This document shows, piece by piece, positions 1 through 8,376 of a stretch of 64,000 nt of DNA (within the stretch, counting starts at the first letter, position 1; every line of letters starts with the position of its first letter). Source of the stretch: Leptospira stimsonii (lineage in GTDB: Bacteria > Spirochaetota > Leptospiria > Leptospirales > Leptospiraceae); NCBI RefSeq assembly GCF_003545875.1, contig NZ_QHCS01000001.1:1499501-1563500 (forward strand). Direction: 5' to 3'. A program made the translations under genes and the position numbers. Under the pieces are notes generated by a model. It saw nothing but the letters and a program-made list of their open reading frames with translations, was not told the origin of the DNA and ran no database searches.

Positions 1-529
1 TGGTTCCTTTCCCAGCGAATAATTCGTGAAAGATCGTTGAGATATTGGCGGAGTTTTCGGAAGAGGAATTGCGTTTTGCGATATAGATCGCAACGAGGAT
101 CGCTGGAATTTCCATGATTGCGAGCAGAGAAGGCATAAATCCTTCGTAGCCGATGTTCATCAAGTCCAGGAACGCGGTGCTCTCGCTAAAGGTCACCGCT
201 GATACGGAGCCATAGTGAGCGGCGATCGCCGCGGAATTGATCGTGTTGAATTTACCGATTTTGTTCAGAATGAAAAAGGCGAACAACGGAATCAGACAAC
301 ACATGAGGAGGGCAACGAAGGCGGGTTTATAAAATTCTAAGAATTGTGTGCTCGAAAGTTTCACACCTCCTTTGATTCCTATCGCAAGAAGCAAATAAAT
401 CGTTAATCCGGCATATAAGCCTTCTGGAAACTTTAGATCGCTTCTTAACAATGCCGAAACGATCCCAAGGATAAAGGCCAAGACCATAGGCGTGAGAAGG
501 CTCGTCGTTAAGGACTGAACTATTTCCAT
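1..529 (-). CDS. sbtA: SbtA-family sodium-dependent bicarbonate permease (C-terminus cut by window edge)
   Basis: The first 176 residues are present; the rest lies beyond the left edge. I translated the minus strand from the ATG at 529. Hydrophobic segments alternate with the SbtA/DUF897 hallmarks IYLLLAIGIKGG, AIAAHYGSVSAVTF and a MEIPAI segment. Known SbtA proteins import bicarbonate with sodium across the inner membrane. The start codon lies inside the last codons of the upstream carbonic anhydrase gene (10 bp overlap), so the two are probably translated together. The family call is firm; that this protein moves bicarbonate in this organism is inferred. Confidence 0.85.
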   Translation of the reverse strand, partial: MEIVQSLTTSLLTPMVLAFILGIVSALLRSDLKFPEGLYAGLTIYLLLAIGIKGGVKLSSTQFLEFYKPAFVALLMCCLIPLFAFFILNKIGKFNTINSAAIAAHYGSVSAVTFSESTAFLDLMNIGYEGFMPSLLAIMEIPAILVAIYIAKRNSSSENSANISTIFHELFAGKGT

Positions 530-1212
530 GACTTACTACCCGCCGCATTCAGAGTTTCCAGATAATTTACAGGTAGTATTTCAACTTTACCGGTTTCGAT
601 ATCGTAAACTGCCCCGATTATATCGATCTCTTTCTTTTTGAGTTTCTTCGTGATCACAGGTTCAAGTTCTCTTAGTTGTTTTACTTGTTTGGCGACATTG
701 ATCCTGACAGCATTGTCAATCAAATCTCCTGACATATTCTTAGCCAATTCCGCGGCCGGTTTAATTGCATTGATGAGTGTGACAATATGGCCTGGAACAT
801 CCGGTACGTTACAAGCCGCCGCAACCGCTCCGCATTTTGTATGGCCTAATACTAAAATCAGTTTGCTACCTAGTACTTCGACGGCAAATTCAATACTTCC
901 CCAGGAAGCATACGTTGAGACTTGACCGGCTGTTCTTACGATAAATAAATCTCCGATTCCTTGATCGAAAATGATCTCATGTGGGACACGGGAGTCGGAG
1001 CACCCCACGATTACGGCAAACGGTTTTTGGCCTGCGACCAACTCTTTTACACGATCCTGTGATTGGTTCGGTTTAACGGACTTCCCAGTTACAAACCGTT
1101 TGTTGCCTTCCATCAATCTTCTAAGCGATTCACTCGGATCGACTTCCGCGTTTAAACCCATATTTAGGAAAAAAACGAGGATCACGATTTTCGTTCCTTT
1201 TATAAAACTCAT
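520..1212 (-). CDS. beta-carbonic anhydrase, probably exported
   Basis: Interconverts CO2 and bicarbonate. The beta-class zinc-site motifs are visible: CSDSRVPHE (first Cys plus the Asp-Arg dyad) and GHTKCGAV (His and second Cys). I chose the ATG at 1212 because GGAG stands about 7 bases upstream; a longer reading frame to 1275 has no such site and would cover the promoter. From this start the protein (230 aa) opens with MSFIKG and then a hydrophobic stretch ending in GLNAEV, which looks like a cleavable signal peptide, so the enzyme is probably periplasmic. It overlaps the SbtA gene, which suggests it feeds bicarbonate to the permease. Confidence 0.9.
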   Translation of the reverse strand: MSFIKGTKIVILVFFLNMGLNAEVDPSESLRRLMEGNKRFVTGKSVKPNQSQDRVKELVAGQKPFAVIVGCSDSRVPHEIIFDQGIGDLFIVRTAGQVSTYASWGSIEFAVEVLGSKLILVLGHTKCGAVAAACNVPDVPGHIVTLINAIKPAAELAKNMSGDLIDNAVRINVAKQVKQLRELEPVITKKLKKKEIDIIGAVYDIETGKVEILPVNYLETLNAAGSKSWK

Positions 1213-1251
1213 GGTATTCTCCAAATTGTATTTATCTCTATATTTAAGAAA

Positions 1252-1294
1252 AATAATACAAGCAAAAAAATACATGTAAAATAATTCAAGTATT
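1252..1294 (-). promoter_or_regulatory. candidate operator upstream of carbonic anhydrase
   Basis: A 26-bp imperfect palindrome at 1269-1294 has half-sites AATACATG and CAAGTATT. A further half-like copy, AATAATACAAG, lies at 1252-1262. The same 26-bp spacing and half-site occur upstream of the crotonyl-CoA carboxylase/reductase gene at 1877-1902, where 21 of 26 bases agree by eye. It sits 57-82 bp upstream of the carbonic anhydrase start. The binding protein is unknown. Confidence 0.55.
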
Positions 1295-1413
1295 AAATTT
1301 CAACAAAATCGTAGATTTTTTTTTGGTAGAGGTAAGAATGGTTGGATCCTGCTTCGATTCGAAACGAGGCGAGAAAAAATGAATAAAGCGGTTTGAAAGC
1401 CGGAGTGGTGAGG

Positions 1414-1728
1414 TTAAGTTAGAATTCTGAGGAGGTCGCTGACCGTTTTATGGGATTTCAACTTGTGTCTTAAGGAAGCTTTTTTATTTATTTTATAGCT
1501 GTTTCTCCTTCCTTCCTTGGTTCTGACCAAAATATCTGCTTCTTCGAGATCTTCGATGATTCCGATCACAGCTCGTTCCGTGATTCCAACCTTTGTCGCT
1601 AATTCTCTGAGAAGAACATTCGGGTCGGAATTTATACAAAGAAGAACGTGTGCGTGGTGGCTTAAAAAAGTCCATTGATGTTTTTCCCGTTCCGTGGAAT
1701 CGCTTTTAGGGTTGTTGATTTTGGCCAT
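1414..1728 (-). CDS. small winged-helix (MarR/ArsR-like) transcriptional regulator
   Basis: A 104-aa basic protein. Residues about 20-85 read as a winged helix: HVLLCINSDPN, then LLRELATKVGITERAVIGII (helix-turn-helix) and an EEADILVRTKEGRRNSY wing. No ligand or metal domain follows, so the signal it senses is not visible. It lies between the carbonic anhydrase/SbtA unit and crotonyl-CoA carboxylase/reductase, diverging from the latter, and matching palindromes lie upstream of both units. It is the obvious local candidate to bind them, but nothing in the sequence proves it. The ribosome binding site is weak. Confidence 0.75.
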   Translation of the reverse strand: MAKINNPKSDSTEREKHQWTFLSHHAHVLLCINSDPNVLLRELATKVGITERAVIGIIEDLEEADILVRTKEGRRNSYKINKKASLRHKLKSHKTVSDLLRILT

Positions 1729-1870
1729 ATAAAATATCGAACATCCTTTAGTTCAATGACTTCATTCTAATAAAGAGAGCTCTGCTTCGTCCATTTCCGG
1801 CCGAAAAGAATCTTTTTACAATAAAAAGTTTAGAAATCTTAAGGGATTCTTTCTATTTTTGGATTCTCTG

Positions 1871-1908
1871 TAAAATAATACATGAATAATTATTCTTGTA
1901 TTATTTTA
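1871..1908. promoter_or_regulatory. 38-bp near-perfect palindrome upstream of ccr
   Basis: The outer arms TAAAATAATACA and TGTATTATTTTA are exact inverse complements. The centre GAATAATTATTC is itself palindromic, and only one symmetric position pair breaks the match. It lies 45-82 bp upstream of the ATG at 1953, in the spacer shared with the divergent winged-helix gene. The core recalls Fur/PerR-type boxes, but the 26-bp frame matches the element upstream of carbonic anhydrase better. Role as an operator is inferred. Confidence 0.65.
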
Positions 1909-1952
1909 CACACTATTTGAGTGTGGCAAAAAAATCGAGCACCGGTATTATC

Positions 1953-3200
1953 ATGCAACCAATTGAAATCGTCCCGATCGGAACACTGCCCCCAATAGGA
2001 GTCGTGCCGAGAAAAATGTACGCACAGGTAATTCGTCCCGAAAGATATGGAGATCCGATTCGAGCGTTCCAGCAAGAAGAAGTGCCCGTTCCGGAAATAG
2101 GATCGGATGAGGTCTTGGTTGCCGTTATGGCCGCTGGTGTGAATTATAACAATGTTTGGGCGGCGCTCGGTAATCCAGTCGACGTAATCGCCGCGCGAAA
2201 TCGAAAAGGCGAGCCCGAAAGGTTCGGCATTGGTGGTTCGGATGCGTCCGGAATCGTTTACAAAGTTGGTTCCGAAGTGAAAAACGTAAAAGTCGGAGAC
2301 GAAGTTGTGCTTCACTGCGGGCGTTGGGATAAAAATGATCCCTGGGTTCTTTCCGGAAAGGATCCGATGTTCGCGCCATCTCAAATCATTTGGGGATACG
2401 AGACGAATTGGGGTTCCTTCGCACAATTTTGTAAAGTTCAAGAGCATCAATGTCTTCCTCGTCCGGTTCATCTCAGTTGGGAAGAATCCGCGGCGTATAT
2501 GTTGGTCGCTGGAACGGCCTACAGGATGCTTCATCATTGGAAACCGAATGATGTGAAAAAAGATGACGTGGTTCTCATTTGGGGAGGAGCCGGAGGATTA
2601 GGCGCGATGGCGATTCAGATCGTTCATGCCGCCGGAGGGATTCCGATCGCGGTCGTTAGTTCCGAAGAAAAAATTGAGTTTTGTAAAAACTTAGGAGCCG
2701 CGGGTGTGATCAATCGAAGCGACTTCAATCATTGGGGGCCGATCAATTCCGACATCAATGATCCGAAAAAATTCTCCGAATGGACGGAGCGCGCGAAAGA
2801 TTTCGGAAAAGCGATTTGGAAGATCGCCGGCAATGGGAACAATCCTAAAATCGTCTTCGAACATCCCGGCGAAGCAACGCTTCCTACTTCCGCATTCGTA
2901 TGTGCGACCGGTGGAATGATCGTGATATGTGCGGGTACGACCGGATACAATGCCACTTTAGATCTTCGTTATCTTTGGATGAGGCAAAAAAGATTACAAG
3001 GTTCGCATTTTGCAAACGATGAAGATTGTAAAGCCGTCAACGACCTCGTTCGCGAAAGAAAAATAGATCCAGTCTTATCCAAGACGTTTCGATTTGATGA
3101 GACCGGCCTGGCACACCAGTTGATGAAAGAGAATCGACATCCGGCCGGAAACATGTCCATTTTAGTAGGAGCGTCCGAAATGGGTATGGGAAGACGTTAA
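1953..3200 (+). CDS. ccr: crotonyl-CoA carboxylase/reductase
   Basis: Reductive carboxylation of crotonyl-CoA with CO2 and NADPH to ethylmalonyl-CoA; without CO2 it reduces crotonyl-CoA to butyryl-CoA. It belongs to the zinc-less MDR superfamily. The N-terminal GroES-like part carries the family signature VNYNNVWAALG, followed by SDASGIVYKVG and the CGRWDKNDPW segment. The Rossmann motif is WGGAGGLGAMAIQ, and the C-terminus has GSHFANDEDCKAVN. The length from 1953 (415 aa) suits the family. I prefer this ATG to in-frame GTG 1923 or TTG 1896, which would run into the palindrome, though no strong ribosome site supports it. The CO2 requirement fits the neighbouring bicarbonate genes. Confidence 0.9.
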   Translation: MQPIEIVPIGTLPPIGVVPRKMYAQVIRPERYGDPIRAFQQEEVPVPEIGSDEVLVAVMAAGVNYNNVWAALGNPVDVIAARNRKGEPERFGIGGSDASGIVYKVGSEVKNVKVGDEVVLHCGRWDKNDPWVLSGKDPMFAPSQIIWGYETNWGSFAQFCKVQEHQCLPRPVHLSWEESAAYMLVAGTAYRMLHHWKPNDVKKDDVVLIWGGAGGLGAMAIQIVHAAGGIPIAVVSSEEKIEFCKNLGAAGVINRSDFNHWGPINSDINDPKKFSEWTERAKDFGKAIWKIAGNGNNPKIVFEHPGEATLPTSAFVCATGGMIVICAGTTGYNATLDLRYLWMRQKRLQGSHFANDEDCKAVNDLVRERKIDPVLSKTFRFDETGLAHQLMKENRHPAGNMSILVGASEMGMGRR

Positions 3201-3602
3201 ACTTACTTTTACACGTTGGAATATTCCGTAAAACTAATATGGATACAATTCGTTAAAAGAGTGACTCGGAAGAGAATTCGATAGATCCGTTTATTTTACC
3301 GAGATCAAAAAAATAAGATCGCCAAACTTACGTTTCACGATCGTCTGCTTTTTTAGAATATCATCATTTCCCGTTTCCGTTCCATCGAATTTGGGCCGCC
3401 TGGCCTTACTTAGGTAAGGGATGTTTGTTTGAATTCGATTCTTTATTTCTCTCCTCTTCCGATCCCATCGTGACTGAAAAGCGAAGCTTTTGATTCTAAC
3501 TTTTGTATTAATCAAATACGGAAAAGGGATTAGTCTTCAGGAAGAAATTCTTTTTGATATGCGATATGCCTCGTTTTCGCGAAATGACTTGTTTTTTTGT
3601 CG
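3201..3602. other. intergenic spacer, no gene recognised
   Basis: About 400 bases between ccr and the alkB operator region. A 74-codon frame on the minus strand (3291-3515) has a low-complexity basic product and no ribosome site, so I do not call it a gene. No strong terminator was seen directly after ccr. Confidence 0.5.
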
Positions 3603-3644
3603 TTCATTCGAATGAATCATTCCATGATTTACGAAATGTAAATC
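3603..3644 (+). promoter_or_regulatory. two palindromes upstream of alkB, candidate operators
   Basis: TTCATTCGAATGAA at 3603-3616 is a perfect 14-bp palindrome. GATTTAC-N5-GTAAATC at 3626-3644 is a perfect 7-5-7 inverted repeat. Both lie 48-89 bp upstream of the alkB ATG. They suggest control by one or two dimeric regulators; none is encoded next to alkB. Confidence 0.5.
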
Positions 3645-3691
3645 TCGTTTTAAAAAAGATTTTCTAATTAAAGAAATTTAAGGAGATAGCG

Positions 3692-4840
3692 ATGGAAAGG
3701 ATCGAGTCGTCTTACGTAGATAAAAAACGGTATGTTTGGTTGCTTTCGCTTATTTTTCCTTCTGCTCCGATTTTGGGGATCTGGGTAGCGCAGGCGACGG
3801 GTTGGGGAATTTTTTATGCGATGGTATTGATCATCTTCTATCTGATCCTTCCTATATTGGATATGATCTTTCCGGAAGATCCGAACAACCCGCCTGAATC
3901 GATCGTTCCTTCTTTAGAAGAAGATCCATATTATAGAATTCTTCCGCGCTTAACGATACCGGTCCATTACGCTTCCTTAATTGTCTGCGCTTGGTGGGTA
4001 GCGACTCATTCCTTGAGTTGGTGGGAATTCTTATTGCTCACTCTTTCCCTCGGATTCGTAAACGGACTTGCGATCAATACCGGGCACGAACTCGGTCACA
4101 AAAAGGAGTCCTTGGATCGATGGTTAGCCAAACTCGTGTTAGCTTCCGTCGGCTATGGGCATTTTTTTATCGAGCACAACAAGGGACACCACCGTTTTGT
4201 CGCGACACCAGAAGATCCTGCTACCTCTAGAATGGGGGAAAATATTTATAAATTCGCGCTTCGAGAAATTCCCGGCGCTTTTTTGCGATCTTGGAATTTG
4301 GAAAAGATACGATTGGAAAGGAGCGGTAAGAGCGTCTGGAATTGGGACAATGAAATTCTTCAACCTTTGGCGGTGACTCTCGTCGTTTATGGAGCGTTAG
4401 TCGTTGCTTTCGGTAAGATCATGTTGATTTTTCTTCCCATTCAAGCCGCGTTCGGATGGTGGCAACTTACCACCGCGAATTATATCGAGCACTACGGCCT
4501 TTTGCGTCAGAAAAATTCTGAAGGACGTTACGAACAATGCCAGCCAAGACATTCCTGGAATAGTAATCACCTGATTTCTAATTTGCTTCTATTTCATCTT
4601 CAAAGACATTCGGATCATCACGCTCATCCAACGAGACATTACCAATCGTTAAGGCATTTTGAAGATTCTCCTCAAATGCCGAACGGATACGGTGGTATGT
4701 TCGGTGTCGCCTTATTCACTCCGTTGTTTCGGAGTCTAATGGACCCGAGGGTCGTTGCTTGGGCAGGAGGAGACTTGAGCAAAATTCAAATCGACGATGC
4801 GCATAAAAAGGAAATATATAAGAAATATGGCAAGTCATAA
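3692..4840 (+). CDS. alkB: alkane 1-monooxygenase (AlkB-like membrane diiron hydroxylase)
   Basis: Hydroxylates the terminal carbon of alkanes or similar chains in the inner membrane, with electrons from rubredoxin. The 382-aa protein has several hydrophobic spans in its first 140 residues and the AlkB histidine boxes in order: NTGHELGHKKE, HNKGHHRFVAT, NYIEHYGL and LQRHSDHHAHPTRHYQ. The start is set by AAGGAGAT just upstream of the ATG. A rubredoxin gene follows on the same strand, which is the expected electron donor. The true substrate could be alkanes, fatty acids or a membrane lipid; sequence alone does not decide. Confidence 0.92.
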   Translation: MERIESSYVDKKRYVWLLSLIFPSAPILGIWVAQATGWGIFYAMVLIIFYLILPILDMIFPEDPNNPPESIVPSLEEDPYYRILPRLTIPVHYASLIVCAWWVATHSLSWWEFLLLTLSLGFVNGLAINTGHELGHKKESLDRWLAKLVLASVGYGHFFIEHNKGHHRFVATPEDPATSRMGENIYKFALREIPGAFLRSWNLEKIRLERSGKSVWNWDNEILQPLAVTLVVYGALVVAFGKIMLIFLPIQAAFGWWQLTTANYIEHYGLLRQKNSEGRYEQCQPRHSWNSNHLISNLLLFHLQRHSDHHAHPTRHYQSLRHFEDSPQMPNGYGGMFGVALFTPLFRSLMDPRVVAWAGGDLSKIQIDDAHKKEIYKKYGKS

Positions 4841-4871
4841 ATGCGAAGAAAGTAGAATTACGTTTCCTTCC

Positions 4872-4904
4872 AGAATCCTTCTCGCGGATCGAGAAGGATT
4901 CTTT
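4872..4904 (+). terminator. intercistronic hairpin between alkB and rubredoxin
   Basis: AGAATCCTTCTCG (4872-4884) pairs perfectly over 13 bp with 4890-4902 around a 5-base loop, followed by only three T residues. It could be a leaky terminator or a processing/stability hairpin that sets alkB and rubredoxin levels apart. Confidence 0.6.
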
Positions 4905-4933
4905 ACCTTGAATGTTCAAACTTGAGGGGAGTC

Positions 4934-5107
4934 ATGTCAAAATACAAGTGCCCGGGTTGCGGTTATACTTACGATGAAAGGGAAGGAAATCGGAAAGAAG
5001 GTTATCCTCCGAACACGCTTTGGTCCGCTCTTCCGAAAGATTGGATCTGTCCGGATTGCGCCGTCCGAGAGAAAGCGGATTTTATCGAGGTCTTCGAAAA
5101 GAGTTGA
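4934..5107 (+). CDS. rubredoxin
   Basis: A 57-aa one-iron electron carrier. The four iron ligands are in CPGCGYTYDE and WICPDCAVREK, with the usual aromatic residues and a PxDWxCPxC turn. The ATG at 4934 follows GAGGGGAG. Located 93 bp after alkB, it most likely passes electrons to that hydroxylase. No rubredoxin reductase is in the window, so that partner must be elsewhere. Confidence 0.93.
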   Translation: MSKYKCPGCGYTYDEREGNRKEGYPPNTLWSALPKDWICPDCAVREKADFIEVFEKS

Positions 5108-5247
5108 ACGCTCGCCGGAACATCGTCTACGATTTTGAATCTTTTTCTTTCTCGAACCGGACTCTGAGAATGAATCTTTGTTTTCAAAGGTGTACCCGAA
5201 TGGATTGATTGAATTTAGGGTCCGTATAATAACAATTAGGTGCAATC

Positions 5248-6300
5248 ATGAATCGAATAGCGAATGTGATGGAAAACGTAAAAGAATACTACGGAACGAT
5301 TTTAAAATCGAACCGGGATTTGAAAACGACAGCGTGTTGCACGGCGGATCGTATGCCATCGTATCTGCGCGACATCCTAAACGAGATCCATGAAGAAGTA
5401 AAGGACCGTTTTTACGGATGTGGTTCGCCGATTCCGTTTGCTTTGGAGGGAAATACCGTTTTGGATTTAGGTAGCGGATCCGGTAGAGATTGTTTTCTTC
5501 TTTCAAAGCTCGTCGGTCCGAACGGAAACGTGATCGGTGTGGACATGACCGAGGAGCAGGTTTCCATTGCGGAAAAACACGTTCCATTCCATCAGGAGCG
5601 TTTCGGTTACGAGAAAACAAACGTACGATTTTTGAACGGATATATCGAAAATTTAAACGACTTAGACATTCCAGATTCATCCGTTGACGTTGTCATTTCG
5701 AACTGTGTGATCAATCTTTCACCCTTAAAGAAAGAAGTTTTTTCCGAAATTTTTAGAGTCTTGAAACCGGGTGGGGAACTATTTTTCTCCGATATCTTTT
5801 CAAGTAGAAGAATACCGATCGAGATCGCGCAAGATCCCGTTCTTTATGGAGAATGTTTGGGCGGGGCGATGTATATAGAGGATTTTCGCAGACTCTTGCA
5901 TCAACTTGGAAACTTAGACTTCAGAGTCACGTCGAGTACGAAGGTGGACCTTGTCGACGATGAGATAATCAAAAGAGTTGGTCAAATCGAATTCTATTCT
6001 ATGACGATTCGAGCGTTCAAATTACCTTTAGAAGATAAATGTGAGGACTACGGACAAGTCGCAACCTATTTGGGAGGGATTCCAAATTCGGAAGATTCCT
6101 TTCTTTTAGATGATCATCATCTTTTTGAAAAATATCGACCTTCATTGGTTTGCGGAAATACGGCGATGATGCTGGAGGATACGAGATATTCTTCTTTTTT
6201 TAAGATTGACGGTAATAGAAGTCGCCACTTCGGTTTATTCGATTGCGCGCCGGCAAACAATCGAATCGAGAAAAACACTTCATCTGCCTCCTGTTGTTAA
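5248..6300 (+). CDS. arsM: ArsM-like arsenite S-adenosylmethionine methyltransferase
   Basis: A class I SAM methyltransferase of 350 aa. Motif I is VLDLGSGSGRD (about residues 71-81) with GVDMTEEQ after it. Cysteines at about 30/31, 58, 153 (SNCVINL) and 203 (YGECLGG) match the spacing of the four cysteines that bind arsenic in characterised ArsM enzymes. The product ends in a vicinal CC, also common in ArsM. The predicted activity is stepwise methylation of As(III). No arsR, arsB or arsC gene is nearby, so the link to arsenic rests on the cysteines alone; another soft-metal or lipid substrate is possible. Confidence 0.8.
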   Translation: MNRIANVMENVKEYYGTILKSNRDLKTTACCTADRMPSYLRDILNEIHEEVKDRFYGCGSPIPFALEGNTVLDLGSGSGRDCFLLSKLVGPNGNVIGVDMTEEQVSIAEKHVPFHQERFGYEKTNVRFLNGYIENLNDLDIPDSSVDVVISNCVINLSPLKKEVFSEIFRVLKPGGELFFSDIFSSRRIPIEIAQDPVLYGECLGGAMYIEDFRRLLHQLGNLDFRVTSSTKVDLVDDEIIKRVGQIEFYSMTIRAFKLPLEDKCEDYGQVATYLGGIPNSEDSFLLDDHHLFEKYRPSLVCGNTAMMLEDTRYSSFFKIDGNRSRHFGLFDCAPANNRIEKNTSSASCC

Positions 6301-6413
6301 TTTCAAAAGAAGAATATCTCTGCATTTTGCAGAAAAGGTGCATTTCATTCCGTGAAGTTCTTAGTTAGGTGATCTTGGTTGACCGCATTGATTCGCTTAC
6401 ATTGTTCTGAGGT

Positions 6414-6938
6414 ATGAAACTAAAAAGTATCCCTCTTTTCATATTTCTAAACTCTATTCTCATCCAATGTTCCGATCCTAAAAAGGAAGAAGACCTTTTT
6501 CCTTTGCTTTTCCTTCTTAAATTTTCTACACCGGTTTCTATCAATGCCGAGGATCCGGATTTTATTCGACCGAATATAAATACCGCAAATATGCGGTTAG
6601 GTGGAACCAATGTTTTGCGGAACATCGACCCATGTCGGAACGGATCGGTAAATTTAGGCAATCCTTTTGATTTACCGACTCTCTACATTATGAATGTCGA
6701 TCTATCTCTGAATACCGGAGTTTTATTGCGTGAGAATGGAAGTTTTGTTTTGAACATCGATCTTGACGGTCAAAGCGTGTATAGCCCGAGCTCTCCGTGT
6801 CCTGTGAATATAATCGAAAATTCGGCGACCTCTTACGATATCCAAGTGAAAGGGTGTTTTCTGAAAAAGAATGTGGTAACGAGTCCTGCGCCGCCGACGA
6901 ACACGGTATCTTTTCGTGCTCTGTGTTCGAAAGTCTAA
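6414..6938 (+). CDS. hypothetical lipoprotein
   Basis: A 174-aa product starting MKLKSIPLFIFLNSILIQCS, a short spirochaete-type lipoprotein signal with the lipidated Cys at residue 19. Four more cysteines in the mature part (PCRNG, SPCPV, VKGCFL, ALCSK) could form disulfides, which fits an exported protein. I do not recognise the family. It stands alone between arsM and an MFS gene. Confidence 0.7.
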   Translation: MKLKSIPLFIFLNSILIQCSDPKKEEDLFPLLFLLKFSTPVSINAEDPDFIRPNINTANMRLGGTNVLRNIDPCRNGSVNLGNPFDLPTLYIMNVDLSLNTGVLLRENGSFVLNIDLDGQSVYSPSSPCPVNIIENSATSYDIQVKGCFLKKNVVTSPAPPTNTVSFRALCSKV

Positions 6939-7062
6939 GAAAGTCAGAATCGAGATAGGAAATTTAAGATTCTCAAAAATCGAGATGACATGCGAAAATC
7001 GCTTTCGAGATTCAGAATATTTTAAATTGCGTAAAAACTGCGAGTAAAGAGTCTAACGTGGA

Positions 7063-8265
7063 ATGAAGCAGTTTTTGCCGACGATCGTAATCGCTCAATT
7101 TTTTTGCACGTCGCTTTGGTTCGCGGGGAATTCGATCGTTTCCGAAATGGGGAAAGATCTCGATCTAGATCCTTCTTTTTTTGTACATTTAACGAGTGCG
7201 ATTCAGCTCGGATTTATTGGCGGAACGTTGATCTTTTCCGTATTTACGATTTCAGATCGTTTTTCACCTTCTTATGTTTTTTTCATAAGTTCTATTCTCG
7301 CTGGAATTTTCAACCTAGCGATCGCTTTTGGATTTGTATCTCCCGGGCCAATTCTTTCGTTCCGATTTCTTACTGGATTTTTTTTAGCGGGAATCTATCC
7401 GGTCGGAATGAAATTGGCCTCGGATCACACTCGTTCCGGTTTGGGAAAATCGTTGGGTTTTTTGGTAGGCGCCTTGGTTTTAGGAACGGCGCTTCCCCAT
7501 TTGATACGAGATTTGATTTCGAGTTATCCATGGAAGTATGTTGTATATACAACATCGCTCTTGTCGTTCTTAGGCGGATTCTCCGTCTTTTTATTTGTTC
7601 CCAACGGTCCGTATCGAAAGATCGGTCAGAAATTAAATCTTGTCTCGTTTCTTCGTGGATTTAAGAAACCGAATTTTAGATACGCATCCTTCGGATATTT
7701 CGGACATATGTGGGAGCTCTATACGTTTTGGGCTTTTGTCCCTTGGATGCTCACGGACTACAATCAACGTTTTCCGGATAACACGATCAATGTTCCCATC
7801 CTTTCTTTTCTTATCATCGGATCGGGCGCTTTCGCCTGTGTTCTGAGCGGCTTTCTTTCGGAGTATTTCGGTTTAAAATGGACCGCATTTTCGGCCTTGT
7901 TTTTATCGTGTACTTGTTGTTTTCTTTCTCCGTTTCTGTTATATTCAAATTCGATTCTATTTCTACTTTGTTTTTTATTTTTTTGGGGTTTGGTGGTGAT
8001 CGCGGATTCTCCTTTGTTTTCTACGTTGGTCGCACAGAATTCTCCGGAGGAGTCGAGAGGTTCATCGCTTACGATCGTAAATTGTATCGGTTTTGGAATT
8101 ACGATTTTGAGTATTCAGATTATCAATGCGTTATCCGTTTTTATGATTCCTCGTTACCTGTATATGTGGCTCTCAATCGGTCCCATCCTCGGTTTGTTCT
8201 TTCTTTGGAAACTAAAAGAAGAAGAATTTGATAAAAAAATTATTTCTAATGATCTGAAGCGATAA
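7063..8265 (+). CDS. MFS transporter
   Basis: A 400-aa integral membrane protein with about twelve hydrophobic spans, rich in Phe and Ser. It opens MKQFLPTIVIAQFFCTSLWFAG, and the loop after helix 2 reads SDRFSPSYVF. The segment FFLAGIYPVGMKLASDHT resembles the helix 4 region of major-facilitator permeases. The likely role is proton-driven export or uptake of a small molecule; the substrate cannot be told. The ATG at 7063 has a weak GTGGA just before it. No neighbour shares an obvious pathway. Confidence 0.75.
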   Translation: MKQFLPTIVIAQFFCTSLWFAGNSIVSEMGKDLDLDPSFFVHLTSAIQLGFIGGTLIFSVFTISDRFSPSYVFFISSILAGIFNLAIAFGFVSPGPILSFRFLTGFFLAGIYPVGMKLASDHTRSGLGKSLGFLVGALVLGTALPHLIRDLISSYPWKYVVYTTSLLSFLGGFSVFLFVPNGPYRKIGQKLNLVSFLRGFKKPNFRYASFGYFGHMWELYTFWAFVPWMLTDYNQRFPDNTINVPILSFLIIGSGAFACVLSGFLSEYFGLKWTAFSALFLSCTCCFLSPFLLYSNSILFLLCFLFFWGLVVIADSPLFSTLVAQNSPEESRGSSLTIVNCIGFGITILSIQIINALSVFMIPRYLYMWLSIGPILGLFFLWKLKEEEFDKKIISNDLKR

Positions 8266-8376
8266 GTGCGATCGCAAAACAATTGCCACTTTGTTTCGCT
8301 AATAAGAATCTGTCTTTATCTCGTCTCGAAAAAATCGAAATTTTGCGAACATTATAACCAATAGGAAATCGTTTGA

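Noticed and set aside
1871..1908. Fur or PerR box as the main reading of the ccr palindrome
   Set aside because: The core resembles a 7-1-7 box, but the longer symmetric arms and the match to the carbonic anhydrase spacer explain more of the sequence; kept only as an alternative.
3291..3515. 74-codon frame upstream of alkB
   Set aside because: No ribosome site and a product made mostly of Lys/Arg and Ile; treated as spacer.
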